Shown in pieces: positions 22,101-32,327 of a stretch of 64,000 nucleotides of DNA (within the stretch, counting starts at the first letter, position 1; every line of letters begins with the position of its first letter). Source of the stretch: Oscheius sp. JU75. Its lineage: Eukaryota; Nematoda; Chromadorea; Rhabditida; Rhabditidae. The notes under the pieces are model-generated. The model ran no database searches. It was not told where the DNA came from and saw only the letters and a list, made by a program, of their open reading frames with translations. The translations under genes were made by a program, and so were the position numbers. Location: the NCBI GenBank assembly GCA_037178855.1, contig JASJZC010000004.1:1798001-1862000 (forward strand), given 5' to 3'.

Positions 22101-22977
22101 TGCTACTGTACTTACAGCATATGGACCGAACGATCTACAACTTCGATGGATCCGTTCACGAACAAGAGTCGGGCATTTTGATCCAAGGTCTGGACTTTCG
22201 AAAAAGTGAAACTTTCCCACGAGACGACGAGGACTTTTCGCGAATGAAAAGTATTAACTGCTCTCGGTTCAAGAACTATGGAGATGAGGCCTGTGCTCTG
22301 CCTTTTGTCGTGCCGAAATACACGATCTTCCGACCAGAGTACGCTTCCTTCTTTTCTGATCTGATTACAGATTTATAGGCATGCAAAGTTGATTCCGGCC
22401 GGTAGAGTTCAGTTCCTGAAGCCAATCGATCTGAAAATGGTTGCCAGAAGATTTGTTCTGTTTGAAGGTGAAAGACGTCTTCGCATCGAGTTCGAGTTAA
22501 GAGGAGGAGCTGACAAGATGGGCATTCACGTCTCTCCTACCGACATGTACGGATTTGCCAACAGTAGTTTGACACACGATCGTTAGTCTCTATACTATTT
22601 AAACTGATATTGAACTTTAGGAGCTGTTCTGAACAGAAATCTGGCCATCAACACGACTTATTTTGCTACTCTTGATCATGGAGCAGAACATCCTGGAGTA
22701 AGAAAGTTCTGGTTCGAACTGGCTACCAGAAAGACCAATCCGATGCATGATCCGGAGAAAAAGAAGAATCTCGAGATCGTGGTCGTCTCTTTCTACTCCC
22801 ATGGTCAGTTCAAACAATTCTAGACTCATAACCATTCCAGGTCCCCATCAACACACTCCAGAACTTCGTGCCTTCAGAGACAAGATTCACGAGAAAAGAA
22901 AGAATCCTCGGGCGGATTGGAGATGGCTAATGACTCTGGTGGCAGCCTCGGCCGAAGTCAAGGTCTTCTATTTCTAG
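19186..22977 (+). CDS. ERMP1: Endoplasmic reticulum metallopeptidase 1 (M28 family, ERMP1/FXNA)
   Basis: Zn-dependent M28 aminopeptidase of the ER membrane. A short cytosolic N-terminus (MARRRKHNF) is followed by a membrane anchor ([15 protein letters not shown]). The catalytic domain shows metal and catalytic residues in order: [46 protein letters not shown], then [13 protein letters not shown] and [10 protein letters not shown]. Spacing and sequence match ERMP1 throughout. Downstream are about eight membrane segments, then a lumenal C-terminal domain ending [11 protein letters not shown]. There are many short introns plus two longer ones, 20227-20495 and about 20860-21110. The start is 12 nt after TTTCTAG. 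In other animals ERMP1/FXNA acts in ER proteostasis or follicle organisation (family knowledge). Its 3' end is only 40 nt from the convergent arrestin gene. Confidence 0.92.
20441..20482 (+). repeat. Perfect 12-bp inverted repeat in an ERMP1 intron
   Basis: Arms at 20441-20452 and 20471-20482 (AATATAATGTGG and its exact complement) flank an 18-nt loop. The same 269-nt intron also has a smaller AGCCAA/TTGGCT hairpin near 20310-20330. The intron is several times longer than most others in the gene. It may be a remnant of a small terminal-repeat element or simply an intronic hairpin. Confidence 0.7.
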
Positions 22978-23016
22978 CCGTTTGTATAATTTATTCTGTG
23001 AGGCACATAAATGTGT

Positions 23017-25924
23017 TCAATCTGTGTAGAATGGATACTTCGGGGCGAACATCTTCTCCCCGTATTGGGCGCTCTCCTTCTCATCCGAAATGTCGACTGC
23101 CCCGTTCGAGGATTCTCTTAAAGTTCATTTTGAGAGGGTGAGAAACGCTCGAATACCTGTAATAGGGACTGGGCATTGTCGGATAGAGTTCGGAGAGAAT
23201 GGACGAGGGCATCCGAACTCGTTTCCGAGCCGAGAGTAGACTCTCCATTTCGGTACTGAGTTCCTCGTCACAGATCAATTGGCCACACTCATTCGTTATC
23301 GTGACCTGTTTCAGACTTTAGTCGTTAAAAGCGAGTCGGATACCTGTACATCAGCAGTCGGAGAGTCCCGTTTAGGAGGAGAGTCCTTGAGGCTGCTCTT
23401 CATCGACACCTCTACATGACCGTTGCTACTTCCACGGATCTCTGATTTCTAATCGTGTTCTCGTTATTCTTGATCCATAAAAGACTCACCTTGGAATGAA
23501 CTAGAAGATCAGACAGCTGTGGTATTGAGCCGATGACTATAGGAACCTCTACATTCAAAGTGTCCACCTTGAACAGTGCCTTGTCTCATATAACCGGTCG
23601 ACTCACCTCTAGGGCTACGGAATAGTTGACAGAAATTACTTTGCACTTTCCTAATCTTGGCGGCACCGACGGAATAAGAAGAGAATCCGCTTCCCAAGTG
23701 TCTTTTGATGTTGAATTACCCGCCACCTGTAATTACTCACTGACAACTTGTATCGGAACAAAGTTTGTTGTTCAAAAATGGAAACTTTCCAAGAGACCAA
23801 TATAAAAGTTCCAAGAGTTCCAAACGAAATCACTCTGACTGACTACTCGAGAACAGGGAGACGGCCTACATGGATCGCCAGCCACTGGGACACGCGGTGA
23901 TCGACCAGTTCCTGGGACTGAAGCCACATCCAACGAAGATCCAAGCGACGTACATCTGGATCGACGGGACGGGAGAGCAGGTTCGGACGAAGACGCGGAC
24001 GATGGAGTGTGTTCCGAAGCTGTTGAGCGAGTATCCTCTGTGGAACTACGATGGCTCGTCGACGGGACAAGCTACGGGACGTGAGTCGGATATATTTCTT
24101 CGTGCGGTGGCCGTCTATCCGGATCCCTTGCTCGGAGGCAACAACCGTCTGGTTCTCTGTGAGACGCTGGATGCCGAGATGAACCCGACGAAGAACAATC
24201 ATCGAGCTGCCTGTGAGGAAGTGATGAAGAAGATAGCAGCCCAGAAGCCATGGTTCGGAATGGAACAGGAGTATCTGCTGCTGGACAAGGATGGCTATCC
24301 TCTCGGCTGGCCTAAATACGGCTATCCGTCTCCACAAGGACCCTACTACTGTGCTGTCGGAGCTGATCGTATTTTCGGAAGAGAAGTTGTCGAGACACAC
24401 TACAGAGCCTGTCTTCATGCTGGCCTCAAAATTTTCGGCACAAATGCGGAAGTGACTCCCGGCCAGTGGGAGTTCCAGATCGGCTGCTGTGAAGGCATCA
24501 GCATGGGTGACGAGCTCTGGATGGCCAGATACCTTCTGTGGCGTGTGGCTGAGCAGTTTGGAGTCTGTGTCTCCTTCGACCCGAAGCCCAAAGTGACAAT
24601 GGGTGAATGGAACGGGGCTGGCTGTCACACCAACTTCTCCACTGAGGCTATGCGTCGTGATGGAGGACTCGAAGTCATCAAAGCAGCCATGCAAAAGTTG
24701 GAAAGGACGCATCTGGCCTCGATGGCTGTCTACGATCCCAATGGCGGTAAGGACAATCTGCGTCGTCTGACTGGCCGTCATGAGACGAGTTCGGCCGATC
24801 ACTTCAGCTGGGGTATCGCCAATCGTGGCTCTTCCATCAGAATTCCTCGCCAGGTCGCCCAAGAGGGAAAAGGATATCTCGAGGACAGAAGACCCGCTTC
24901 CAACTGCGATCCCTACCAGGTCACTCGTGCCATCGCCGAGAGCATCTTCCTCATTCAATAAAATATACCTACCTCTCCCTTCTCCTTCTTCACAACTACC
25001 CGTTGAACTGACTTGACGTGCTCGTGACCCGCAAATGTTTTCGCTCTGAACTTGTTCGATTGAAGCGGGACTCTTGTATGCTTACTTGTATGTAGTATTC
25101 TGTACCAACTTGAGTGCTACTTGTTTGGCTCGAGAGGACGTGTTCGATATCCTGACAATACTCAGATGTTTACAGCTTTGATTAGATAAAACCTGTACTG
25201 GACACAAATCGGCTCGCCCGGAGTATACCCCGATTTTGGCAGATTGATCTCTCCTGTGACACTGCCCGATGATCGACAACAGAACGCGACTGTATGAGAG
25301 GATTCGGACGAGGAGACTGGCTCTCCTAGCTAAATAATTGGCTCCCTTAGAAACCCTCTAGAACTACCTTGTTGTCTGCGTTGATATCCTCTATCCCTAT
25401 GACGGTAAAGGCTTTTCTCGAGACAATGTCAAAGTCCCACGGTCTTTCGCAGGTGGCCTTACAAGTGTATCGAATATAACCGTACTCTCCCTCAAAGGAA
25501 GTAGGCAGTGATTTGGGAAGAGTATAGGAGAAGGGGACTTCGTGAAGACCGGCCGGCAGGACACGTTCCTTCTCCTTTCCCTCTTTGGTAGTTGTGAATT
25601 TGTGGGTGTAGGAAGTATTGAACTGTTCCAGGAAGTACGATTCGGAGTTTGTATAATGTTTTCTCGACTTTCCTTAACAGAATGGAACCTTTTCTCAATT
25701 ACACATACCAGAATGTTTCGTCCAATAAGTCTTCGCTCTTCCCTTGAGCTCTAGCAGTATTTCATTGACCTTTTTCGGCTCCAATGTCTCGATGATTACC
25801 TGGAAAAGAGCCCTCGTGTGTCCATGGAAAGGAAACAACTAACCTTGCCCGATATTTCCTGTCCCGCAAAGTATGCTTGTTCCGGGTTGCTCAGCTCGAT
25901 TTCAAACTTGGTCAACTTGCCCAT
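23017..25924 (-). CDS. Arrestin-domain (alpha-arrestin, ARRDC/TXNIP type) protein
   Basis: Alpha-arrestins are adaptors that recruit NEDD4-type ubiquitin ligases to membrane proteins. The N-terminal arrestin domain begins MGKLTKFEIELSNPEQAYFAGQEISGKV, followed by KVNEILLELKGRAKTYW, ERVLPAGLHEVPFSYTLP and YTCKATCERPWDF. The C-domain shows LPKSGYTPGEPICV, NTSSRAKQVALKLVQNTTYK, LLIPSVPPRLGKCKVISVNYSVALEV and VPIVIGSIPQ. It ends near FAPKYPFYTD, recalling the F-x-P-x-Y-P tails of nematode family members. Exons 25045-24973 and 23726 leftwards flank a 1,246-nt intron that contains the whole glutamine synthetase gene. Phases were checked across AA|A at the TTYK junction and GAG|GTG at the long intron. 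Start at 25924. Confidence 0.88.
23802..23808 (+). promoter_or_regulatory. TATA box of the glutamine synthetase gene
   Basis: A TATAAAA heptamer lies 62 nt upstream of the glutamine synthetase ATG and inside the arrestin intron, at a plausible distance for a short 5' leader. It suggests that the nested gene has its own promoter. Confidence 0.55.
23870..24961 (+). CDS. gln: Glutamine synthetase, type II, intronless, nested in an arrestin intron
   Basis: Makes glutamine from glutamate, ammonia and ATP in the cytosol; the type II enzyme is a decamer. The single 363-codon frame is full length for the animal enzyme. Landmarks: WNYDGSSTGQA, LCETLDAEMNP, WFGMEQEYLLLD, NAEVTPGQWEFQIG, PKVTMGEWNGAGCHTNFST, the active-site loop around LTGRHETSS, and NRGSSIRIPR. 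Metal- and ATP-binding Glu and Arg residues are in place. There are no introns, unlike nearly every neighbour. The stop codon is part of an AATAAA signal, and the gene ends 11 nt before the antisense arrestin exon at 24973. A retrocopy inserted in the intron is a reasonable inference; no flanking duplication or A-tract was found. Confidence 0.97.
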   Translation: MDRQPLGHAVIDQFLGLKPHPTKIQATYIWIDGTGEQVRTKTRTMECVPKLLSEYPLWNYDGSSTGQATGRESDIFLRAVAVYPDPLLGGNNRLVLCETLDAEMNPTKNNHRAACEEVMKKIAAQKPWFGMEQEYLLLDKDGYPLGWPKYGYPSPQGPYYCAVGADRIFGREVVETHYRACLHAGLKIFGTNAEVTPGQWEFQIGCCEGISMGDELWMARYLLWRVAEQFGVCVSFDPKPKVTMGEWNGAGCHTNFSTEAMRRDGGLEVIKAAMQKLERTHLASMAVYDPNGGKDNLRRLTGRHETSSADHFSWGIANRGSSIRIPRQVAQEGKGYLEDRRPASNCDPYQVTRAIAESIFLIQ

Positions 25925-27661
25925 CAGACCAGTTTTTCCTCGTTTTCATCAATCTGAAAACGGGGGATTAGAGGCAGCGACAGGTGTCTAGGAGAGGTGA
26001 GGACAATTTTATCAAGCAGAGAGATACTCTGCGAACTGGGAATAGCCGCAAGTTTGTGTGCAATTCTAATGGGTTTCATTCGAAATTCACCAATCTGACC
26101 GGACTGGCAAAGTTCAATTGTAGAGTCTCCTAAAAGGAACAAGGAGAAAGGCGTCCTCCTTCGAACCAGTAATCAATGTGCCAGTCCGGTGAGGATTGAA
26201 AAATGAGCCCGTCAGACCACCCATAAAGTAAGTTCGTTTGCCTGCGTTTCCGGCAATTAAATCTCAAAAATGTTTGGTAGAAAAAGGTGTCAAAGTAAGA
26301 TAAAGAGATTTTGAAGTCATTTAAAAGGATCACAGGAAAAAGGACCAGCAGTCGAGAGCTCACAAATGTCAAAAATGGCCCGGATGAATTGATGAGGCCG
26401 TTTTGCATGAACAGACAGCTGTCACCGAGACTAAGAGAGAGAAGCCGGGTCGATTGAGTCGCAACCACTGCTCTGCACTCTACACCGTGTGTAATGTGCC
26501 CAGGAAAGTCTTGAGACCCAGTTGGGAGAGAGCAGTCAACTGGACAAGATTCGGTTTGGGCGGGTAAAGCAATCAGACGGCACAACTGATTGCCTCATAT
26601 TTTACTTTTGTTTTTGAGTAAGTCTCGGATTATCTTCAAACAGTAGTAGCCTAGAGAGAAAGGAAGAGTATCTCCTGGAGGACCTCGTTGTTTTTGTGAG
26701 GAGTCTCTTGAGCCAATTAGAACGAGTAAACAGCGGAGCAAAGTGGGCCTGGAGGAGGAAAGATGGAGTTCTTCGGACCCGAATTAGAAGCAATTCGGCT
26801 GTCGTAACACGGACGGAAACCAATTGTAGAGACCAAGGGGGGTGCGGAAGACTTGGACGAGTGAGCGCGGATTAGAGGAAATTAGTCAAAGGAAAAGCAA
26901 TTAGATAATGTGTGGGCAGTGGACACATCTATGCAAATGCTGTGAGCGGGCTAACATGCAGATGAGGGATTTCTAGTCTTCAATCTCTCGCCCTCCTAAG
27001 TTCATCAAGAACATGTGGCGTCTCTCACACACATAAAAACTGGCATTTCGGGGCATAAAATCAATGCGCGTTGGCGGCAGAGGAGAACATATTTTTATGG
27101 GAAGAAGAGCACAATAAGGAGCTTCTGAGGGACTCTGAATGGACCCACTGGAGCGAGTTCTGGAAGCCGTCTTTGAAAAGGACGAATAATTAGAGGAAGA
27201 GGGATGGCCATCAAACTGCGATCAACCACCCTCACTCGACCGACGGGAATAATTAAAAGTGGCGTCAGAAGAGGCGAAAGACTGCCAGCTTTTGGCTCTG
27301 AAATTTGAAACTTGTCTGCAAGTGGAGGGAATTAGACTGCAGTCCTGGGAAGGCAGAGAATGTCATCAACCAAAATGCCAAATCTATACTCGTTCATCCG
27401 TGCCGAACAATAGAACTGGATTATGATGGGGGATTGCACCATGGCGTTTTACCGGAGGCTTACTGCTCAACCGTACCCCTTTGAACATGAACAAAATCGG
27501 ATTTCCGAACAGTCGGTGATAAAACAGCCGGAAGAAGGCGGGAACCATCTTTGATTTCCTGTCGTTGGCCAATTCATTCTTCTGCTCACCATCGAAATGA
27601 AGTTATGTCTTCTTCTTCTCGTCGCCTTCTCCATTCCTTGAATTGTTAAACCTCTCGTCTA
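25925..27661. other. Intergenic/upstream region of the arrestin gene with AATTA motif cluster
   Basis: This 1.7 kb stretch lacks a supportable gene. Between about 26710 and 27335 there are at least seven AATTA cores, most in the form AATTAG(A), which resemble homeodomain binding sites. It lies between the divergent arrestin gene (minus) and the small gene at 27662 (plus), so an enhancer or promoter role is possible. Confidence 0.4.
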
Positions 27662-28314
27662 ATGGACAGCTTTGAAGAGGATTTCAACAGCGGAATTATC
27701 AGGAGCATTGTCGACGAGGTGGAAGATACAGTTCAGAAACGTCAATCTTTTAGTTTTTCATCAAAAACCCGAAGATAACTGTCCAGGAGCTTCCAATTAA
27801 TGATGGTGGGTTTTGATCGCAGTACAATGGAAACTTCTCAGATGTCCTCAACCTGCTCACCCAGTTACAAAAAATGTCTACTTTGGTGAAGAAGGAAGTC
27901 ATTTCATCCTTGGCAATCAGCGAAAACGCGGCCATTGTGCTTATCAAGGCTCATTTTTACGAGAACAACGACAAGAACCTGAAGAGGTCCACAGTAAATA
28001 TGAAAACAAGCTTTACAGGTTTGTAGGCAAGCCATCAAAAGATGACGATTCCGGACTGAAGACGGATGGTGAATAATCGATGTCGACTTGTCTATCGGAG
28101 ACAAATATTGCGAGTACAAAACCATTATCGTTTTGTTACTACTGGCAGTGTCATTCGACAAGTTACCTTTTCAGGGTTGGGAAACTATGAAAAGCTGCAG
28201 AGCTTGACAAGACCAAGGTATATAAAGAAAAGTCGGTTATTCTATTATGTGAAAATAATTTACAGCCGACAAAGTTTAGAGGACATAATTACTTCGGTGA
28301 ATTACCAGCGCTGA
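27662..28314 (+). CDS. Small protein of uncertain family, possibly COMM-domain-like
   Basis: Proposed exons: [19 protein letters not shown], then [17 protein letters not shown], then [20 protein letters not shown] followed by [20 protein letters not shown]. The first two introns are about 35 nt and in phase. A C-terminal part reads [16 protein letters not shown] and, after an in-phase intron, [15 protein letters not shown]. The order (helical bundle, then a beta-rich part, then a short terminal helix) recalls COMMD proteins, but the central joint (about 28015-28080) could not be resolved and no diagnostic tryptophan motif was confirmed. The last coding exon overlaps the 3' end of the histone gene on the other strand by 13 nt. 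Confidence 0.4.
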
Positions 28315-28952
28315 AGACGGCGAACGAGAAAGATGTCTCTCGGCATGATTGTGATTCTTCTTGCATGATTTGCGCATAAGTTGGCATCTTCAAACATCGT
28401 GACGAGCATTGCCTCACTAGCCTGAATTGGAATTACAAAATTGTAGAAAAAAAGGTACCTCCTGTAGAGCAGACAAAGCTTCAGCCTTAAATAGAAATGG
28501 TTTGTCTCTCTTTCCGTAGTGACAACGAGTCTCAGCGGCTACCTCTCGTACAAGTCTTTGAAAGGGCAACTAGGTTTCGAAGTTACAAAATGCTTCAAGA
28601 AACTTTCCTTTTTCACTAGAAACTCCGTAGTTTTTTGGTATTTCCGAATCTCCCTGTTGGCTTTTTGCTGATTTTGACGTTTTTTGGGAATCCGAATCGC
28701 AAAGGATCTACTCTTACGAACTGGGGTGTACCTGAAACAAATTAGATAATCCGTATGAGAAATATGGAAAGGAGGTAAGAAAACCTACTTATGGGAAATG
28801 TCAGTGTCATTTTGAAGGGTAACGACAGATTCGTCTTGTGAATACAGCATTGACAGACCTCCTCTTTCGTTCTCTGGACCTGATTCGTAGTCAGAGATGT
28901 ACTCCTCCTCGTAGCGTGGTCCGCTTCTATCCGAACCGGGGCTACTATCCAT
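28302..28952 (-). CDS. hcp-3: Divergent centromeric-type histone H3 variant (CenH3/CENP-A, HCP-3-like)
   Basis: The histone-fold half is unmistakably H3: [57 protein letters not shown], ending VRRLQRW. The N-terminus is not an H3 tail. It is acidic ([20 protein letters not shown]) and then basic (YTPVRKSRS...[10 protein letters not shown]), with no ARTKQTAR. Between VRE and ALQE there are 24 residues, against 17 in canonical H3 and about 19-20 in known CENP-A/HCP-3, so loop 1 is extended, a hallmark of centromeric H3. Four exons. The junction before LPFQ fits a canonical 47-nt GT-AG intron but then drops three residues (VKK) at the start of helix 1. The ATG directly follows TTTTCAG. The alternative is another H3-like variant. 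Confidence 0.78.
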
Positions 28953-29174
28953 CTGAAAAGGCAATAATACGGAGATCGGTGAACGAGAAAAAGCAAAAAT
29001 AATGAACGTGGAAACGAAAATAATCCAAAGCGATCTTATAGTCGCGCAGAAGGCGCGAAACACGACAGCGCGGGTCTAACAAAATTTTTGCTTGAATTCC
29101 TGCTTTTGCTACTTTTCTTCTGTCGAAACATTCAGACCATTTCAGTGATTAACTCGCCCGCCTCCTCATTAAAA

Positions 29175-30858
29175 ATGTCACTGACTGGCTTGCGCAAGCA
29201 ATTTTGCAAAATAAATCAGGTTAGTTCTATGAATCTAGCAGCTGTTGTAAAGAATCACTTTTAGATCTTCTCGGAAACCGTCGGCACTGCTCAGCCAACC
29301 GCGCTAGATGAAGTTTACTCCAAAATGGAAAGAGATATCGACACGACTCACGATCTTATCATAGCCTTTGTGGCAGGCGTCAACGAGCATCTGCAGCCAA
29401 ACCCATGTTATTATCTTTTTTTATCCGAATCGATTAGAGCCTTTTAGCAACTCGAGCTAAGAAAGCATCTGTGGGATCCCTGACACGAGTCAGTTGCACG
29501 CCGAAAAAGTGCCTCTATTCGCAAACTGAAGGTGTTTTAGCCTCAACACTATACAATTATGGTGTGAAACTCGGAAGTAACAGCGAACTCGGACAGGTAA
29601 CACTTTCTTTACTTGTTATAGTAGTGTTACAGGCACTGTTAGATGTTGCAGACACGTACCGTCTCATGGCTGATTTCAAGTACCAGATGGAAGATTCAGT
29701 GAAACAGAATGTGATTGACCCACTTCTCCATTTGCAGAATAATGAAATCAAGACTATCAGTGTCAGTTTATTTTATGGTCCAGTGATACATTTATTCAGC
29801 AACAACGAGCTAAAGTGAAGAGCAAACGGCGCGAATATGACTTTATGAAAAGGACCCAATGTGGTGACGAGGCAATGCAGAGGAGCGAAGAGAAGCTGGA
29901 AGAAACGAAGAAGGAGACTGAAACTGCTATGTACAACGTGATTTCAAACGACGTGGAACAAGTTTCTCAACTTTTCGCTCTTGTCGATGCCCAGATTAAC
30001 TTCCACCGAAAAACCACGGCGGTTTTAGAAGAATTGCATGCTAAACTGAGTAACAGGTACGTTTGTGTCAACTTCATTTACAAATAGAATTACGCAGAAT
30101 CGCCGTTATGAGCTCCCGTCCGCGCGTCGAGCACATTCCTGCCAAGGTTCTTGCTTGTAGGACTGCTCGAAGCGTTTCTACACTTCCGACTGTCAGTTTG
30201 AGCGAGGCTCCATCCGTCCATCCTGTAAGCCACTGCTCCATGTTCGACGTTCGAGGCTCGCGGCAAACTTCTCCGAAGGAAGATACTCTTATTGAAATAG
30301 CCACCGAAGTTTGTGTTCCGCTTTTCTTTTCAAGACAAATGTTTAGAACTCTAATCCTGCTCAAACGTATCTCCTCTCCTCAAACCCTTTGGTAAACGCC
30401 CCCTCCGAATTCTTTCAAACCGCTCCTTATTCTGACACTAGTTCTGTTGTGCAGGTAACTTTTACTCATGTTTGATCAAAACGATTTTCAGGACGATAAC
30501 TTTGCTGCAAACAACCTATTCGACATACCCAGTGAAGAGAGTGTTCTATCGGAGCCGTCCGATAAAGTAAAACCGCTTCCTGACTATTCGCTGCTCGAAA
30601 ATATTGTTCTAGCTCCGGAGCCATCGTGCAGAGCAATGTTCGATTTTGTTTCTGACAATTCGGAAGATTTGCAGTTCAAGCGTGGCGACCTTATTAGATT
30701 ATTGAAAAAGGTAGTGCTGTTACTCTTTTGTTAACAATGTTGTTCCGGCTCAGATTGATGACAACTGGTACGAAGGTCTGCTGAATGGGAAGAAGGGTCT
30801 TTTGCCGGCCAACTTCATACAGATCGTTGTGCCTTTCGACAGCTCACTTCATCCCTGA
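29175..30858 (+). CDS. unc-57: Endophilin A (BAR + SH3), synaptic vesicle endocytosis
   Basis: N-terminal amphipathic helix/BAR start MSLTGLRKQFCKINQ matches endophilin A (M-S-x-x-G-L-x-K-Q-F). The BAR domain continues with EVYSKMERDID, LQPN, VKQNVIDPLLHL and NVISNDVEQVSQLFALVDAQINFHRK. A variable proline/serine-containing linker follows (about 30090-30600). The C-terminal SH3 reads CRAMFDFVSDNSEDLQFKRGD, then IDDNWYEGLLNGKKGLLPANFIQIV, with the peptide-binding aromatic and proline residues present. Endophilin bends membrane and recruits synaptojanin and dynamin at presynaptic sites. Many short introns. The linker exons are the least certain part. The next gene on the same strand starts 165 nt downstream. 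Confidence 0.93.
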
Positions 30859-31023
30859 AAATGTTTTACCTCCTTGTAAAATACCAATCTGTGTATGATT
30901 CCTTTTCGCATGTAGTTGCTTGTGAATAGGTAAATTATTTTTATCGGAACCTGTCATATCTACTTAGATTATTTCCACCTTCTACCCGCAGTCTCTGTCG
31001 AATATGTTACAATTATTTAAGAG

Positions 31024-32223
31024 ATGGCCGAGAATATGTTACGCCGAGTTGCTTCAGCTGTCTTTTACGCCATCACTTCAATAGCATGTACTCTTTGCAA
31101 CAAAGTCCTGCTGACCAACTACAGGTCTGGTATCTTTTTCCTAACAAAACGTTTCATGTTTAGGTTTCCCTCTTTTGAAATGGTCGCTCTTGGCCAAGTA
31201 GTTGCAACAATCGTCATTCTTCGTCTAGCCAAAGCGCTCAGAATAATCAAATTTCTGAGCTTCGATAGTTCAATACCGCGAAAAATCTTCCCTCTGCCAA
31301 TTCTGTATGGGATCAATGTTGTGGCTGGACTTGGAGGAACAAAGATGTTGAGGTTAGTCGTGTTTTTGTAGTATTCGAGCCTATCGTTTTCAGCCTACCT
31401 ATGTTCACAGTCCTCAGAAGATTCTCCATCCTAGTCACAATGTTTCTCGAGTTCTACGTACTTGGGTATATTGTATGAGGCTTCTTGATCAAAATGTACT
31501 TCCAGGGTGGTTGCCAGCTCATCAGTTCGACTTTCTGTGACCTTTATGATTGTTGGATCTATCCTAGCAGCCGTCTACGATCTTTCTTTCGACTCGACGG
31601 GGTATCTTCTCTGCAGTATCAACAATTTGTGCACCGCAGCATTGGGAATCTGCACGAAGCAGAAGTTGGACGCGAAAGATCTCGGAAAGTATGGACTGAT
31701 GTACTACAATTGTCTCATAATAGCAACTCCTCTCACACTGCTCTGCTATTGGACAGGCGATATTGAGAAGGTTTAGAATTTCTGTTTTGTTTTTGAGCCC
31801 CTTCCTGTTTCAGGCGATACAGTTTATGAGTAGTGAAGAAATGTCATCAGGAGCATGGCTATGTTTCATGGCCACGGGTGTCTGCGGCTTCATTCTAAAT
31901 TACTCACTTGTTCTCTGTACTTATTACAACTCGGCGCTCACAACTCAATGCGTTGGAGCTATCAAGGCTCGTTCTTCTATCTAGACGATCTCTACAACTC
32001 TCGTTTTCAGAATGTTCTGGTCACATACGTAGGAATGATCACCTGCGACGATTTTCTATTTGGATGGCTCAATTTGGTTGGAATCAACATAAGGTACTTT
32101 AGTTTCCGTCTTCATCGAACACGCAATCTTTTTAGTGTCGCCGGAAGCATATTATACAGTTATGTCACATTCGTTTCGAAGACACGAAGGAACAGCGCCT
32201 CTTCAGCAAAGTTTACAGTTTAA
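31024..32223 (+). CDS. sqv-7: SLC35D-type nucleotide-sugar transporter (SQV-7-like)
   Basis: Ten-segment Golgi/ER transporter of the SLC35D group, which moves UDP-glucuronic acid, UDP-GalNAc or related sugars for glycosaminoglycan synthesis. Signature segments in order: MAENMLRRVASAVFYAITSI, TLCNKVLLTNYR, PMFTVLRRFSILVTMFLE, LSFDSTGYLLCSINNLCTAA, CTKQKLDAKDLGKYGLMYYN, CTYYNSALTTQCVGAIKNV, VTYVGMITCDDFLFGWLN, and INISVAGSILYSYVTF. These follow SLC35D1/D2 and C. elegans SQV-7 closely. Introns are short and canonical. It may be the downstream gene of an operon with endophilin (165-nt gap containing a pyrimidine-rich CAG). The C-terminus SASSAKFTV is variable. Ortholog name is by resemblance only. 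Confidence 0.86.
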
Positions 32224-32327
32224 AATTGTTTTATTCATTTCTCGTAGTTTTATTTGTGTACATAAATGCTAGTTACATTTAGTTACCGGTATAGAACAAC
32301 CCGTTGGTGAATTACAGTACTCAGCCT

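Noticed and set aside
23843-24958. 371-codon open frame antisense to glutamine synthetase
   Set aside because: It mirrors the glutamine synthetase coding region almost exactly and has no family resemblance; strong codon bias of the sense gene explains it.
26130-26585. 151-codon minus-strand frame upstream of the arrestin gene
   Set aside because: No family signal or start context, and an amino-acid composition typical of noncoding DNA.
28569-28600. 17-nt intron in the CenH3 gene giving an insertion before LPFQ
   Set aside because: Too short even for this window; a canonical 47-nt GT-AG intron in the same phase exists.
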